Source: Neorhizobium petrolearium (GTDB lineage Bacteria; Pseudomonadota; Alphaproteobacteria; Rhizobiales; Rhizobiaceae). From it: DNA of 64,000 nucleotides. Below the pieces are notes generated by a model that was not told where the DNA came from, searched no databases, and was given only the letters and a program-made list of their open reading frames with translations. Location of the stretch: the NCBI RefSeq assembly GCF_017873175.1, contig NZ_JAGGJW010000003.1, positions 62,001 to 126,000 on the forward strand. The letters are read 5' to 3'. Below, piece by piece: positions 9,054 through 20,318 of the stretch. Position 1 is the first letter of the stretch; every line of letters begins with the position of its first letter. A program made the position numbers and the translations under genes.

Positions 9054-10664
9054 ATGGCAGTGAGTGCGAACCGGCTTGAACTTCTGCAGATCGCGGATGC
9101 AGTGGCGCGCGAAAAGGTCATCGACCGCGAAATCGTGCTGGCCGCGATGGCCGACGCCATCCAGAAGGCTGCCCGCTCCCGCTACGGTTCGGAAACCAAT
9201 ATCCGTGCCGACATCAATTCCAAGACCGGCGAAATCCGACTGCAGCGCCTCCTGGAAGTGGTGGACCACGCCGAGGACTATTCGACCCAGATTCCGCTGG
9301 CGCTTGCCCGCGACCGCAACCCCGACGCCAAGATCGGCGACTTCATCGCCGATCCGCTGCCGCCGATGGATTTCGGCCGCATCGCCGCGCAGTCTGCCAA
9401 ACAGGTGATCGTACAGAAGGTCCGGGAAGCCGAGCGTGACCGTCAGTTCGACGAGTTCAAGGACCGTGTCGGCGAGATCGTCAACGGTACCGTCAAGCGC
9501 GTCGAATACGGCAACGTCATCGTCGACCTCGGACGTGGCGAAGGCATCATTCGCCGCGACGAGATGATCCCGCGCGAGAACATGCGCTACGGCGACCGTG
9601 TGCGTGCTTATGTCTACGACGTCCGCCGTGAGCAGCGCGGCCCGCAGATATTCCTGTCGCGCACGCATCCGCAGTTCATGGTCAAGCTCTTCACCATGGA
9701 AGTGCCGGAAATCTACGACGGTATCATCCAGATCAAGTCGGTCGCTCGCGATCCGGGTTCGCGCGCCAAGATCGCCGTCATCTCGAACGACAGTTCGATC
9801 GACCCGGTCGGCGCCTGCGTCGGTATGCGCGGCTCCAGAGTCCAGGCCGTCGTCGGCGAGCTGCAGGGCGAAAAGATCGACATCATCCCCTGGTCCGCCG
9901 ATCCGGCATCCTTCATCGTCAATGCGTTGCAGCCGGCCGAAGTCTCCAAGGTGGTTCTCGATGAAGATGCCGAGCGCATCGAAGTCGTGGTTCCGGACGA
10001 ACAGCTCTCGCTTGCCATCGGCCGCCGCGGCCAGAACGTCCGCCTTGCCTCCCAGCTTACCGGTTGGGACATCGACATCATGACGGAACAGGAAGAGTCC
10101 GAACGTCGCCAGAAGGAATTCAACGAGCGCACCAACCTCTTCATGGAAGCGCTCGACGTCGACGAGATGATCGGCCAAGTGCTGGCCTCGGAAGGCTTTG
10201 CGCAGGTCGAGGAACTGGCCTATGTCGATCTCGACGAAATCTCCTCGATCGAAGGTTTCGACGAGGACACGGCGACGGAAATCCAGACGCGCGCCCGCGA
10301 CTATCTGGAGCGGATCGAGGCCGAAAACGACGCGAAGCGCAAGGAACTCGGTGTGTCCGACGAGCTTCGCCAAATCAACGGCATGACCGCGCAGATGATG
10401 GTCGCGCTCGGTGAGGACGGCATCAAGACGATCGAGGACTTTGCCGGCTGTGCGGCTGACGACCTCGTCGGCTGGACCGAACGCAAGGACGGCGAGACGA
10501 AGAAGTTCGAAGGCCTGTTCTCGAAGTTCGACGTTTCCCGCACCGAGGCCGAGAACATGATCGTGCAGGCTCGTCTGCTCGCGGGCTGGATCACCGAAGA
10601 GGATCTCGCCCAGCCGGAGCCGGAACCCGAGACCGAGGAGGCGGACGCCGCAGAACAGGAATGA
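9054..10664 (+). CDS. nusA: transcription termination/antitermination protein NusA
   Basis: 536 codons. Binds RNA polymerase and nascent RNA to modulate pausing, termination and antitermination. Domains: N-terminal RNAP-binding domain ([21 protein letters not shown]), S1 domain ([37 protein letters not shown]), KH1 ([21 protein letters not shown]), KH2 ([18 protein letters not shown]), and two acidic C-terminal helix-hairpin-helix repeats. The ATG at 9054 is preferred over an in-frame ATG 51 bases upstream because the conserved protein begins [12 protein letters not shown] and GGAGACCAAC precedes it. Confidence 0.96.
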   Translation: MAVSANRLELLQIADAVAREKVIDREIVLAAMADAIQKAARSRYGSETNIRADINSKTGEIRLQRLLEVVDHAEDYSTQIPLALARDRNPDAKIGDFIADPLPPMDFGRIAAQSAKQVIVQKVREAERDRQFDEFKDRVGEIVNGTVKRVEYGNVIVDLGRGEGIIRRDEMIPRENMRYGDRVRAYVYDVRREQRGPQIFLSRTHPQFMVKLFTMEVPEIYDGIIQIKSVARDPGSRAKIAVISNDSSIDPVGACVGMRGSRVQAVVGELQGEKIDIIPWSADPASFIVNALQPAEVSKVVLDEDAERIEVVVPDEQLSLAIGRRGQNVRLASQLTGWDIDIMTEQEESERRQKEFNERTNLFMEALDVDEMIGQVLASEGFAQVEELAYVDLDEISSIEGFDEDTATEIQTRARDYLERIEAENDAKRKELGVSDELRQINGMTAQMMVALGEDGIKTIEDFAGCAADDLVGWTERKDGETKKFEGLFSKFDVSRTEAENMIVQARLLAGWITEEDLAQPEPEPETEEADAAEQE

Positions 10665-11353
10665 TGCCGCTACGGGAGACGCCGGACGCCGACGGCGGTG
10701 GCGAGTGGGACGAGATCATCGTGAACGACCGGACCTGCATCGTCACACGCGAGACTGCACCGCCGGAAACCCTGATCCGCTTCGTGGCCTCTCCAGACGG
10801 GCGCGTCGTGCCCGACCTGAAGCGGCAGCTTCCCGGCCGCGGTTGCTGGATCAAGGCGGAACGGACACTTGTCGACCGGGCGGTGAGTAAAAAGCTCTTC
10901 GCTCGGGCGCTGAAGACCGAGGCGAAGGCTGATGCCGATCTTGGCGCACTCATCGACCGACTGCTCGCGGCCGATCTGGTGGGGATGATGAACTTGGCCC
11001 GCAAAGCCGGTCAGTTCATCTCGGGCGCCACGAAAGTGGATGCCGCCGTGCGTTCGGGCGCGGCGATCGCCGTTTTCCATGCCGCCGATGCGGCACCGGA
11101 CGGCGTCAGAAAAATAGACCAGGCCCGCAAGGCCTGGAAGCTCGGCTCCGATGCCGAGGAGGACATTCCGTCCTTTTCGCTCTTTACCGGAGCGGAATTG
11201 GACGAAGTGATGGGCCAGAATGCTTTTATCCATGCTTGCGCGCTTGCAGGGCAGGCGGGTGAGGGTGTAGTGAAGCGCGCAACCATGCTCGAAAAGTACC
11301 GCGATGTCGGTCAATCCGGAGCAAATGGCGGCGCTGGCCGGCGAGAACAATGA
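10661..11353 (+). CDS. YlxR-type RNA-binding protein fused to an L7Ae-like domain
   Basis: 230 codons. Its ATG overlaps the nusA stop by 4 bases (ATGA). The N-terminal half is a DUF448/YlxR domain (TCIVTRETAPPETLIRFVASPDGRVVPDLKRQLPGRGCWIKAER), which in the family binds RNA. The C-terminal half (about residues 95-210) resembles the L7Ae/L30e fold (DLVGMMNLARKAGQFISGATKVDAAVRSGAAIAVFHAADA). The fusion is typical of alphaproteobacteria; in other bacteria these are two adjacent genes between nusA and infB. Likely a ribosome- or RNA-associated accessory factor. Confidence 0.9.
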   Translation: MMPLRETPDADGGGEWDEIIVNDRTCIVTRETAPPETLIRFVASPDGRVVPDLKRQLPGRGCWIKAERTLVDRAVSKKLFARALKTEAKADADLGALIDRLLAADLVGMMNLARKAGQFISGATKVDAAVRSGAAIAVFHAADAAPDGVRKIDQARKAWKLGSDAEEDIPSFSLFTGAELDEVMGQNAFIHACALAGQAGEGVVKRATMLEKYRDVGQSGANGGAGRREQ

Positions 11354-11425
11354 CGCGGTCACCGGCGAAGGCCGGCCGCCATTTTGGAATGTACGGATTA
11401 AACGACAGGTTCTGATGGCTTCCAT

Positions 11426-11453
11426 CCGTTCCTGTCCGAAGGAACAGGAACGG
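11426..11453 (+). promoter_or_regulatory. stem-loop covering the infB ribosome binding site
   Basis: CCGTTCCTGT at 11426-11435 is perfectly complementary to ACAGGAACGG at 11444-11453, with an 8-base loop. The right arm contains the only Shine-Dalgarno-like AGGAA before the infB ATG at 11455, so the folded form would hide it. There is no U-tract, so it is not a terminator. Confidence 0.6.
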
Positions 11454-11454
11454 A

Positions 11455-14211
11455 ATGACCGATAATAAAGACGACAAGACACTCGGCGTAAAGAAGACCC
11501 TCACCCTGAAGCCATCGGGGATGAGCCAGGGTACTGTGCGCCAGGACATGGGTCGCGGTCGCACGAAGGCGGTCGTCGTCGAGACGGTGAAGCGGCGGCC
11601 AACCCGGCCGATAGACGAAAAGCCAGCCTTTACGGCACCCGCCCCCGCCCAGCGTCCGGCCGAGACCGCGCAGCCGTCGCAGCAGCGCCCGCAGGCTGCC
11701 GCGCCGCAACCCCGGATCCACCAGCCGGCGCCACAGAGCCAGCGCCCACTTCCGCAGCAGGGCCAGCGCCCGTCCGGCGGACCGTCCGGTCAGCCGCAGC
11801 GCCAGCAGCCTCAACGCCCGCAGGTCCTGCATGATCTCTCCGCCGGAGAGATGGAGGCACGCCGTCGTGCGCTGATGGAAGCCCAGGCCCGCGAAGTCGA
11901 GGAAGCCAAGCGTCGCGCCGAGGAAGAAGCACTCCGCAAGGTGGAGGAAGAACGCCGCAAGGCGGAAGAAGCGGAAGAAGCCGCCCGTCGTGCTGAAGAA
12001 GCCAAGGCGCAGCCGCCGGCCGCCGAAGAACCTGTCCCGGCCGGAGCACCTGCTCCGGCGCCTGCAGTTGCCGAGAGGCCGGCTGAACGTGCTGCCGCTC
12101 CGGCTGCCCGGCCTCAGGAAGCCCGCCCGCAGGCCCCGCGTCCCGCCGGTGCTCCGGCGCCCGCGGGCGTTCAACCGGCCGCCGGTCGTGGTCGCCGTGC
12201 CAATGAGGACGAGGATGATGATCGCGGTCCGCCGCGGGGCGTCCCGAGCCGTGGCCGCGTGGCGGCTCCGGCGCCCGCCAAGGTTCCGGCACGACCGAAG
12301 ACGGAGGAAGAGCGCCGCCGCGGCAAGCTCACCATCACCACGGTGAGCGGTGAAGACGACGAGGGCAGCTCGCGCGGCCGGTCGCTCGCCGCCATCCGCC
12401 GCCGGCAGGAGAAATTCCGCCGCAGCCAGATGCAGGAGCCGCGTGAAAAGGTCGTCCGCGAGGTCATCCTTCCGGAGACCATCACCATTCAGGAGCTGTC
12501 GCAGCGCATGTCCGAGCGCGCCGTCGACGTCATCAAGTACCTGATGAAGGAAGGCCAGATGATGAAGCCGGGCGACGTCATCGACGCCGACCTTGCCGAA
12601 CTCATCGCCGGCGAATTTGGCCATACCGTGAAGCGCGTCTCCGAATCGGACGTCGAAGAAGGCATCTTCAACGTTGCCGACGACGAAGGCGAATTGGTGT
12701 CGCGTCCGCCGGTTGTCACCATCATGGGCCATGTCGATCACGGCAAGACCTCACTGCTCGACGCGATCCGCCATGCCAACGTCGTCGCCGGCGAAGCAGG
12801 CGGCATCACCCAGCATATCGGTGCCTACCAGGTGGAGCAGAACGGCCAGAAGATCACCTTCATCGATACGCCCGGCCACGCCGCCTTCACGGCGATGCGC
12901 GCCCGTGGTGCCCAGGCGACGGACATCGCCATCCTGGTGGTTGCGGCTGACGACAGCGTGATGCCGCAGACGATCGAATCGATCAACCACGCCAAGGCGG
13001 CGGGTGTTCCAATCATCGTTGCGATCAACAAGATCGACAAGCCGACGGCCAATGCGCAGAAGGTCCGCACCGAACTGCTGCAGCACGAAGTCTTCGTGGA
13101 AAGCATGGGCGGCGAGACCCTGGATGTCGAGGTTTCGGCCAAAAACGGAACCAATCTCGACAAGCTGCTCGAAGCGATCCTGCTGCAGGCGGAAATTCTC
13201 GACCTCAAGGCCAATCCGAACCGGACGGCCGAAGGCACGGTGATCGAAGCCCAGCTCGACCGTGGTCGTGGCTCGGTCGCAACCATGCTGGTGCAGAAGG
13301 GGACACTGAGGCCTGGCCAGATCATCGTGGCCGGCGATCAGTGGGGCCGCGTGCGCGCGCTCGTCGACGACAAGGGCGAGCATGTCAAGGAAGCGGGGCC
13401 AGCCACGCCGGTCGAAGTGCTCGGTCTTTCCGGCACACCTCAGGCAGGCGATAAGTTCGCCGTCGTCGAGAACGAGGGCCGCGCCCGCGAGATCTCCGAA
13501 TACCGCCAGCGGCTCGCCCGCGACAAGGCGGCGGCTCGTCAGTCGGGTTCACGCGGTTCGCTGGAACAGATGATGACCCAGCTCCAGACTTCCGGCGTGA
13601 AGGAGTTTCCGCTGGTCATCAAGGGCGACGTGCAGGGCTCGATCGAAGCCATTGCCGGCGCGCTCGAAAAGCTCGGTACCGACGAAGTTCGCGCCCGCAT
13701 CGTCCATTCGGGCGCAGGCGGCATCACCGAGTCGGATATTTCGCTTGCCGAGGCCTCCAATGCGGCGATCATCGGCTTCAACGTGCGTGCCAATTCCCAG
13801 GCACGCGCCTTCGCCGAGCGTCAAGGTATCGAAATCCGCTACTACAACATCATCTACGACCTCGTGGATGACGTGAAGGCGGCAATGTCGGGCCTGCTGT
13901 CGCCGGAACGGCGCGAGACCTTCCTCGGCAATGCCGAAATCCTGGAGGTGTTCAACATCACCAAGGTCGGCAAGGTTGCGGGTTGCCGCGTCACGGAAGG
14001 CAAGGTCGAGCGTGGTGCGGGCGTTCGCCTCATCCGCGACAACGTCGTCATCCACGAAGGCAAGCTCAAGACGCTCAAGCGCTTCAAGGACGAAGTCTCG
14101 GAAGTGCCGGTCGGCCAGGAATGCGGCATGGCCTTCGAGAACTACGAAGACATCCGCGCCGGCGACATCATCGAGTGCTTCCGCGTCGAACACGTCACGC
14201 GCACGCTTTAA
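11455..14211 (+). CDS. infB: translation initiation factor IF-2
   Basis: 918 codons. GTPase that brings initiator tRNA to the 30S subunit. The first 420 residues are a long low-complexity extension rich in Pro, Gln, Ala and a charged [24 protein letters not shown] coiled region, as in other rhizobial IF-2 proteins. The G domain follows: G1 GHVDHGKT at residues 425-432, G2 [11 protein letters not shown]3 DTPGHAAF, G4 NKID, G5 SAK. Domains II and III and the fMet-tRNA-binding C-terminal domain end at HVTRTL. The start begins [21 protein letters not shown], the standard alphaproteobacterial N-terminus. Confidence 0.96.
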   Translation: MTDNKDDKTLGVKKTLTLKPSGMSQGTVRQDMGRGRTKAVVVETVKRRPTRPIDEKPAFTAPAPAQRPAETAQPSQQRPQAAAPQPRIHQPAPQSQRPLPQQGQRPSGGPSGQPQRQQPQRPQVLHDLSAGEMEARRRALMEAQAREVEEAKRRAEEEALRKVEEERRKAEEAEEAARRAEEAKAQPPAAEEPVPAGAPAPAPAVAERPAERAAAPAARPQEARPQAPRPAGAPAPAGVQPAAGRGRRANEDEDDDRGPPRGVPSRGRVAAPAPAKVPARPKTEEERRRGKLTITTVSGEDDEGSSRGRSLAAIRRRQEKFRRSQMQEPREKVVREVILPETITIQELSQRMSERAVDVIKYLMKEGQMMKPGDVIDADLAELIAGEFGHTVKRVSESDVEEGIFNVADDEGELVSRPPVVTIMGHVDHGKTSLLDAIRHANVVAGEAGGITQHIGAYQVEQNGQKITFIDTPGHAAFTAMRARGAQATDIAILVVAADDSVMPQTIESINHAKAAGVPIIVAINKIDKPTANAQKVRTELLQHEVFVESMGGETLDVEVSAKNGTNLDKLLEAILLQAEILDLKANPNRTAEGTVIEAQLDRGRGSVATMLVQKGTLRPGQIIVAGDQWGRVRALVDDKGEHVKEAGPATPVEVLGLSGTPQAGDKFAVVENEGRAREISEYRQRLARDKAAARQSGSRGSLEQMMTQLQTSGVKEFPLVIKGDVQGSIEAIAGALEKLGTDEVRARIVHSGAGGITESDISLAEASNAAIIGFNVRANSQARAFAERQGIEIRYYNIIYDLVDDVKAAMSGLLSPERRETFLGNAEILEVFNITKVGKVAGCRVTEGKVERGAGVRLIRDNVVIHEGKLKTLKRFKDEVSEVPVGQECGMAFENYEDIRAGDIIECFRVEHVTRTL

Positions 14212-14236
14212 GCACTGGCTCAATAATGCTACGAAC

Positions 14237-14265
14237 CGCCGGGAAGAAATTCCCGGCGTTTTTTT
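14237..14265 (+). terminator. rho-independent terminator after infB
   Basis: CGCCGGGAA (14237-14245), loop GAAA, TTCCCGGCG (14250-14258), then seven T residues. A perfect 9-bp stem with U-tract, 25 bases after the infB stop. It closes the rimP-nusA-ylxR-infB operon. Confidence 0.93.
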
Positions 14266-14288
14266 ATCTTGGTGGAGGAAGACAGAAT

Positions 14289-15047
14289 ATGGCTGTTTCA
14301 TTCGATCTGACCGGCAAGACGGCGATCGTCACCGGCGCCAATACAGGTCTCGGCCAAGCGGTCGCAGTGGCGCTGGCCGGAGCTGGAGCGGATGTAGCCT
14401 TGGTCGGCCGATCCTCCATGGCCGAGACGGAAGCGGCGATCAGCGCCGCAGGCGGGCGGGCCAAATCGATCCAAGCGGACCTTGCAACGATCAAGCCGGT
14501 CGACCGGGTGATCAAGGAAACGCTCGACTGGACGGGCCGAACCGATATCCTCGTCAACAATGCCGGCATCATCCGCCGCGCCGATGCGATCGATTTCACC
14601 GAGGCCGACTGGGACGCGGTGATGGACGTGAACCTGAAGACGGTCTTCTTCCTTTGTCAGGCCTTCGCGCGTCATCTGATCGCCGAGGGCAAGGGCGGCA
14701 AGATCATTAATATTGCCTCGCTTCTTTCCTTCCAGGGCGGCATCCGCATCCCCTCCTACACGGCTTCCAAGAGCGGGCTTGCCGGCCTCACCCGGCTGCT
14801 TGCCTGCGAATGGGCGAGCAAGGGCATCAATGTGAACGCCATCGCCCCCGGTTACTTCTCGACCAACAATACCGAAGCGCTGCGGAACGACCCGGACCGC
14901 AATGCGGCGATCCTCGGCCGCATCCCGGCCGGCCATTGGGGCCAGCCCGAAGAACTCGGAGGCGCTGCCGTCTTCCTCGCCGCAACGGCTTCGGATTATA
15001 TCCACGGCATCGTGCTGCCGGTCGACGGCGGCTGGCTGGCACGATAA
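14289..15047 (+). CDS. kduD: 2-dehydro-3-deoxy-D-gluconate 5-dehydrogenase KduD (SDR)
   Basis: 252 codons, the KduD length. Short-chain dehydrogenase that interconverts 2,5-diketo-3-deoxygluconate and KDG in pectin/uronate breakdown. Cofactor motif TGANTGLGQ, NNAGIIRR, and the catalytic Ser / YTASK pair are present. Segments such as IIRRADAIDFTEADWDAVMDVN, INIASLLSFQGGIRIPSYTASKSG and NVNAIAPGYFSTNNTEALR match KduD closely rather than generic SDRs. GGTGGAGG precedes the ATG. It stands alone after the infB terminator, without other pectin genes in view. Confidence 0.87.
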   Translation: MAVSFDLTGKTAIVTGANTGLGQAVAVALAGAGADVALVGRSSMAETEAAISAAGGRAKSIQADLATIKPVDRVIKETLDWTGRTDILVNNAGIIRRADAIDFTEADWDAVMDVNLKTVFFLCQAFARHLIAEGKGGKIINIASLLSFQGGIRIPSYTASKSGLAGLTRLLACEWASKGINVNAIAPGYFSTNNTEALRNDPDRNAAILGRIPAGHWGQPEELGGAAVFLAATASDYIHGIVLPVDGGWLAR

Positions 15048-15121
15048 TCCCGCCTGTTTTCATGGCAGACCGAGAGCGATCCCCGTGCCGGCGGCATGGC
15101 TGCCGCCGTGTAAGGTGAATT

Positions 15122-15136
15122 TGATCGGCATTCTCA
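15122..15136 (+). promoter_or_regulatory. possible RirA iron-responsive (IRO) box upstream of exbB
   Basis: TGA-N9-TCA (TGATCGGCATTCTCA), the loose consensus of the rhizobial iron regulator RirA, 165 bases upstream of exbB. The motif is short and would occur by chance fairly often in 250 bases, so the gene context carries most of the weight. A GC-rich hairpin without a U-tract lies at about 15089-15108. Confidence 0.35.
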
Positions 15137-15300
15137 AGATTTATTAGTTGCCATTCTTACTCATGTTTATTATCGGGTAGCAGCAACATCGCGAATGCAT
15201 CGGCTGAGGCCGCCGGCGTTCCGATGTCTTCGTTTCCGTCAATGCCGATCCGCGCCCATGCGCTGTCTGCCTTGCCGAATAGTCCGGAGTATCGCCTGTT

Positions 15301-16437
<1,137 letters not shown>

Positions 16438-16443
16438 TCGACC

Positions 16444-16956
16444 ATGGCCGGCGGCATTCGCGAACATCATGGCGAGGACCTTTCGGAGAACCACGAGATC
16501 AACGTGACGCCGTTCATCGACGTCATGCTGGTGCTCTTGATCATCTTCATGGTGGCCGCGCCGCTTGCGACGGTCGACGTCAATGTCGATCTCCCTGCCT
16601 CGACCGCCAAGCCGGCCGACCGGCCGGACGAACCGCTCTACCTGACCGTGAAGGAGGATCTGAGCCTCAACATCGGCAATGATCCCGTGGCCCGCGACCA
16701 GCTGGCGGCAGCGCTCGGTGCTGTGACAGAGGGCAACAAGGATACGCGGATCTTCCTGCGTGCCGACAAGGCCGTCGACTACGGGCAGTTCATGGAAGTC
16801 ATGAACCTCCTGCGGGACGCCGGTTATTTGAAGATCGCGCTGGTGGGGCTCGAAACTCTCCCGACACAGCCCACACCTGCGGTCGGTGCTACAGAAGCGC
16901 CGTCTCCGCAGCCGCAAGCTCCACCGGCCACGCTCTCCCCGGGAGTTGCGCCATGA
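16444..16956 (+). CDS. exbD: TonB-system transport protein ExbD
   Basis: 170 codons. Partner of ExbB; single TM anchor with a periplasmic domain. The TM segment [37 protein letters not shown] contains the essential Asp ([11 protein letters not shown]) and the conserved INVTPFID motif. The C-terminal 30 residues are Pro/Gln-rich, longer than in E. coli. The stop overlaps the tonB start by 4 bases (ATGA), consistent with translational coupling. Confidence 0.94.
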   Translation: MAGGIREHHGEDLSENHEINVTPFIDVMLVLLIIFMVAAPLATVDVNVDLPASTAKPADRPDEPLYLTVKEDLSLNIGNDPVARDQLAAALGAVTEGNKDTRIFLRADKAVDYGQFMEVMNLLRDAGYLKIALVGLETLPTQPTPAVGATEAPSPQPQAPPATLSPGVAP

Positions 16957-17924
16957 GCCTCGTCACCTCGCAGGCAGGCCCGAGCGGGCGCGCCGGCGAA
17001 CTGGCGCTCTGGAGCGTCGCCGGGCTGTTGATGCTTTCGGTGCATATCGGTGCTGCTGCACTTCTCATACAGGAAACGCCGGATGCGCCGGCCGACAATT
17101 CGCCGCCGGCCGCGATCATGATCGAGCTTGCTCCGGAACCCGAGGCCGTCAATACCGAAGAGGACCAGATTTCCCCCGACCAGCTGGATCAGGAGGAGGT
17201 CAAGAGCGAGCAGGCGGAGCCGGTCGAGGAACCGCAGCCCGAACCGACGCCGGAACCGGTCGAGCAACAGCAGAAGGTCGCGGAGCCGGTGGAGCCAACT
17301 CCTGCCGAACCGGTGATCGAAGAACCGCCTCCGGAAATGCCAGAACCGGAACCCCAGATCACCCGGACCATTCCTGAACCGCCACCGGAGCCTGTCGAAG
17401 AGATCGACCCGATCGAGGAGCAGATGACGGCTGCGCTGGAAAATGTCGAGGTGCCGTTGCCGATGATGCGGCCTGAGCTGCCAAAACCGGATGAAGTGAA
17501 GAAACCTGAGCCCAGGAGGGAACAGGCCAAAAGGAGCCAGAAGCCGAAACAGCAACAACAACAGCAGGCTCGCCAGGATATGGCCGAGGCGAAAGTTCAG
17601 GCCAGGCAATCGGACCGCACCGCCGCCAGCCAGAACTCGACAGGCTTCTTCTCGCAATCGATTTCGCCGGCCAAATGGATGACGCGCGTGCGGACGAAGA
17701 TTGCGCGCTACGCCCGCAAATGCCCCGGTAACGGAACGGGTATCGTGACGGTTCGCTTCAGTTTCGATGGCAGCGGCAATATCGGCAGCGTCTCCGTATC
17801 CCGGTCGTCAGGCGATTCGGCAATCGACAATTATGTCACATCAGCCGTCCGGCGCGCTTCGCCGATCCCGGCGCCGCCGTCCGGTGTTGCAAGTTTCCTG
17901 AGCCAGCCAGTAAAGTGCGAATGA
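16953..17924 (+). CDS. tonB: energy transducer TonB
   Basis: 323 codons. N-terminal TM anchor ([22 protein letters not shown], with the conserved Ser-His motif), a long Pro/Glu-rich spacer that spans the periplasm ([12 protein letters not shown] through [15 protein letters not shown]), a basic linker, and the C-terminal TonB domain ([54 protein letters not shown]). Acts with ExbBD to drive siderophore, haem or vitamin uptake through outer-membrane receptors. No receptor gene is in the window. Confidence 0.93.
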   Translation: MSLVTSQAGPSGRAGELALWSVAGLLMLSVHIGAAALLIQETPDAPADNSPPAAIMIELAPEPEAVNTEEDQISPDQLDQEEVKSEQAEPVEEPQPEPTPEPVEQQQKVAEPVEPTPAEPVIEEPPPEMPEPEPQITRTIPEPPPEPVEEIDPIEEQMTAALENVEVPLPMMRPELPKPDEVKKPEPRREQAKRSQKPKQQQQQQARQDMAEAKVQARQSDRTAASQNSTGFFSQSISPAKWMTRVRTKIARYARKCPGNGTGIVTVRFSFDGSGNIGSVSVSRSSGDSAIDNYVTSAVRRASPIPAPPSGVASFLSQPVKCE

Positions 17925-17973
17925 CCGCCTGATTTCTACGCGGCATCCGCTCCTGAACTGATCTGGATCCAGC

Positions 17974-18963
17974 ATGCACATGACCCTCGAAGAAACCGAA
18001 GCGCTCGTGAAGAGTGTTTTCGAAACCAATGGCGTCCTCACCGAGACCGCTCGTTCCCTCGCATGCGCGCTCGTGCATGCGGAGGCCGCCGGGCAATACG
18101 GGCATGGGCTCAGGCGCATTCCGGCCTATATAGGCCAGGCACGCAGCGGCAAGGTGGACGGCAAGGCAAGGCCGGTCGCCACGCGACCCCGGCCGGCGGT
18201 GCTTTCCGTCGACGCCGCGCTCGGTTACGCCTATCCGGCTTTCGACCTTGCCGTCGCGGACCTGCCCGCAATCGCCCGCGAGCAGGGTATCGCGCTTGGC
18301 CTCGTGCATCGATCGCACCATGCCGGCGTCATGGCGCTGACAGTCGAAAGGTTTGCCGAACTGGGCCTCGTGGCGCTGATGTTCGCCAATGCGCCGGCCT
18401 CCATGGCCGCGTGGGGCGGGAGGAAACGCCTGTTCGGCACCAACCCGATTGCGTTTGCGGCGCCGGTAGCAGGCGAGGACCCGCTGGTGATCGATCTGGC
18501 GCTCTCCACCGTGGCGGCGGGCAAGATAATGGCCGCCAAGCAGAAGGCCGTGAACATTCCGGAAGGCTGGGCCTTCGACCGGGAAGGCAGGCCGACGACC
18601 GACGCTAACGAAGCGTTGAAGGGCCTCATGGCGCCTTCCGGCGGAGCCAAGGGCGCGGCACTGGCGCTAATGGTGGAGATACTTGCGGCGGGCCTGACGG
18701 GATCGAATTTCTCCTACGAGGCCAGTTCGTTCATGGAAGAGAAAGGCACGCCGCCTTCCGTCGGGCAAATGCTGATCGTTATCGATCCTTCTGCCGGGGC
18801 CGGATCGGCCGCCGAACGGATCGCCGAACTGGCGCGCGAGATGACGGCGGAAGAGGGTGTTCGCCTGCCCGGCCGGCGCGGCCAGACCGCCCGCCGAACG
18901 GCGATCGAACAGGGCCTCGATATCGAGGACGAGCTGATCGCATCGATCAGGGCATTGGCTTAA
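17974..18963 (+). CDS. Ldh family oxidoreductase (malate/L-lactate/ureidoglycolate dehydrogenase type)
   Basis: 329 codons. NAD(P)-dependent dehydrogenase of the type-2 malate/lactate family. Seen: SHHAGVMALTVERFAELGLVALMFANAPASMAAWGGRKRLFGTNPIAFAAP, with the catalytic His in the HHAG motif and the GT(N)PI motif, and a C-terminal GGAKGAALALMVEIL. The substrate (malate, lactate, ureidoglycolate, a sugar acid or a delta-pyrroline carboxylate) cannot be decided. It follows tonB by 49 bases but has no evident link to iron uptake. It is convergent with the ABC permease gene, overlapping by 4 bases. Confidence 0.85.
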   Translation: MHMTLEETEALVKSVFETNGVLTETARSLACALVHAEAAGQYGHGLRRIPAYIGQARSGKVDGKARPVATRPRPAVLSVDAALGYAYPAFDLAVADLPAIAREQGIALGLVHRSHHAGVMALTVERFAELGLVALMFANAPASMAAWGGRKRLFGTNPIAFAAPVAGEDPLVIDLALSTVAAGKIMAAKQKAVNIPEGWAFDREGRPTTDANEALKGLMAPSGGAKGAALALMVEILAAGLTGSNFSYEASSFMEEKGTPPSVGQMLIVIDPSAGAGSAAERIAELAREMTAEEGVRLPGRRGQTARRTAIEQGLDIEDELIASIRALA

Positions 18964-20318
18964 GCACGAAGCGCCGTTGCCGGCGACTGGCGATAGGCCA
19001 GTATCGCCGGTACGGCCGACAGCACGGCCGAGACGCCGAGCAGGACAAGCGCGAGCTGTAGATCCTCATAGGTGAATTCGACCGGCAGCACGATGCCGCT
19101 CTCGGCCGTGAAGAGGCCGGCAATCACCCCGGCGGCAACCAGACCTGCCAGGAAACCCAGGCCAATGCCGAGCGCGACCAGGGAAAAGAGTTCCAGCCAG
19201 ACGATCGCGAAGACCGAAAGCCGTGGCGCTCCGAAAGCCCGCAGCGCGCCGATCTGGCGTCGCCGCTGGCCGATATGCGTGACGGTGACGAGAACCAGCG
19301 CAGCCGCCACGAGGCCCTGCGAACCCGCCGCCACGGCGCTCAAGACCAGTTTGGCATCACCGAGCGTGGCATAGAGGCCAGTCAGCACTTCGCCTGGAAA
19401 AACGGCCAGCGTATTGCCACTGCGATATTCCTGTCGCAGCTTGTAGGCGTCCGCGATCGTCTTCGGCTTCACCAGCACCGCAGGGAGGCCTGGAGTGTCG
19501 GCGGAAAAATCTTCAACGATCGGGGCATCCCCGTCGATGGCATGGTCGTCGTGGTCCTCATCATGCTCTTCGGCGGCTGCCACCTCGTTCTCGTGATCGT
19601 GTTCCTGCGCGGCTTCCAGAGGGCTATGGCCGTGCTCATCGGTGGCTGCGGCAGCGGGCGTCACTTCAGGCGCGTCGCCTTCGTGATGTTCTTCCTCTTC
19701 GTGCCCATGCTCGTGACCGAGTCCATGGACATGCCAGACGGCCTGGATCGGCACCAGAATGGCGCGGTCCCACGGCGTGCCCGTTGGCCGCAGTTTACCC
19801 GCGACATGATAGACGATGCCCGCATGGGTCTCTCCGCCCGTCGCAGCCGTGCCGTGCATCGGCTTGATTTCTGCACCGACCGGCAGCTTGACGGCCGCAC
19901 CCAGCACGGCTTCGCCTTCCTGCTCGAACATGCGGCCTTCCGCAAAACCGGAGACGGTGCTGGAAATCAAGGCGCGCGTCGTGCCAACCAGCGGATAGCC
20001 GGCGAAGGAGTCCCCGAAGCCCACGGGCGCTGCCCAGGCGACCCGCGAATCCTTCGAGAGCTTCGCCAGGACTTCGCCCGGCATCAGCGGCAAGGGAGCG
20101 GGCTGGAGGAAAACGGAGGACAGGACAAGCTGGGTTTCGCTCCCCGCCGCGCCGATGACGAGGTCGAACTTGTCCGCCGCCCGGGCACTGCCCAGACGCA
20201 AAGCCCGCTCTTGCAATGTCACGGTGACGCCCAGTGCCGTCGCAAGCGCCACGAGGAGTATCACGACGGCGGCACCGGCCCAGAGACGGCGCAGATCGGC
20301 CAAGATGAAGCGAATCAT
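18960..20318 (-). CDS. ABC transporter permease (FtsX/MacB type) with His-rich periplasmic insert
   Basis: 452 codons. N-terminal TM (GAAVVILLVALATALGVTVTLQ), a large periplasmic MacB_PCD-like domain, and three C-terminal TMs (FtsX domain, QRRRQIGALRAFGAPRLSVFAIVWLELFSLVALGIG). Residues about 196-260 are an insert with some 17 His plus many Asp/Glu (HVHGLGHEHGHEEEEHHEG and EHDEDHDDH), a likely metal-binding loop. ATPase and Tat-exported genes precede it with overlap or 2-base spacing, forming one operon. I infer zinc or another divalent metal, by analogy with Vibrio zrg-type systems; direction of transport is not shown. Confidence 0.85.
   Translation of the reverse strand: MIRFILADLRRLWAGAAVVILLVALATALGVTVTLQERALRLGSARAADKFDLVIGAAGSETQLVLSSVFLQPAPLPLMPGEVLAKLSKDSRVAWAAPVGFGDSFAGYPLVGTTRALISSTVSGFAEGRMFEQEGEAVLGAAVKLPVGAEIKPMHGTAATGGETHAGIVYHVAGKLRPTGTPWDRAILVPIQAVWHVHGLGHEHGHEEEEHHEGDAPEVTPAAAATDEHGHSPLEAAQEHDHENEVAAAEEHDEDHDDHAIDGDAPIVEDFSADTPGLPAVLVKPKTIADAYKLRQEYRSGNTLAVFPGEVLTGLYATLGDAKLVLSAVAAGSQGLVAAALVLVTVTHIGQRRRQIGALRAFGAPRLSVFAIVWLELFSLVALGIGLGFLAGLVAAGVIAGLFTAESGIVLPVEFTYEDLQLALVLLGVSAVLSAVPAILAYRQSPATALRA

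Noticed and set aside
11398..12741. 447-codon open frame opposite the 5' half of infB
   Set aside because: Low-complexity Arg/Leu/Gly translation typical of an antisense frame against the Pro/Ala/Glu-rich IF-2 extension.
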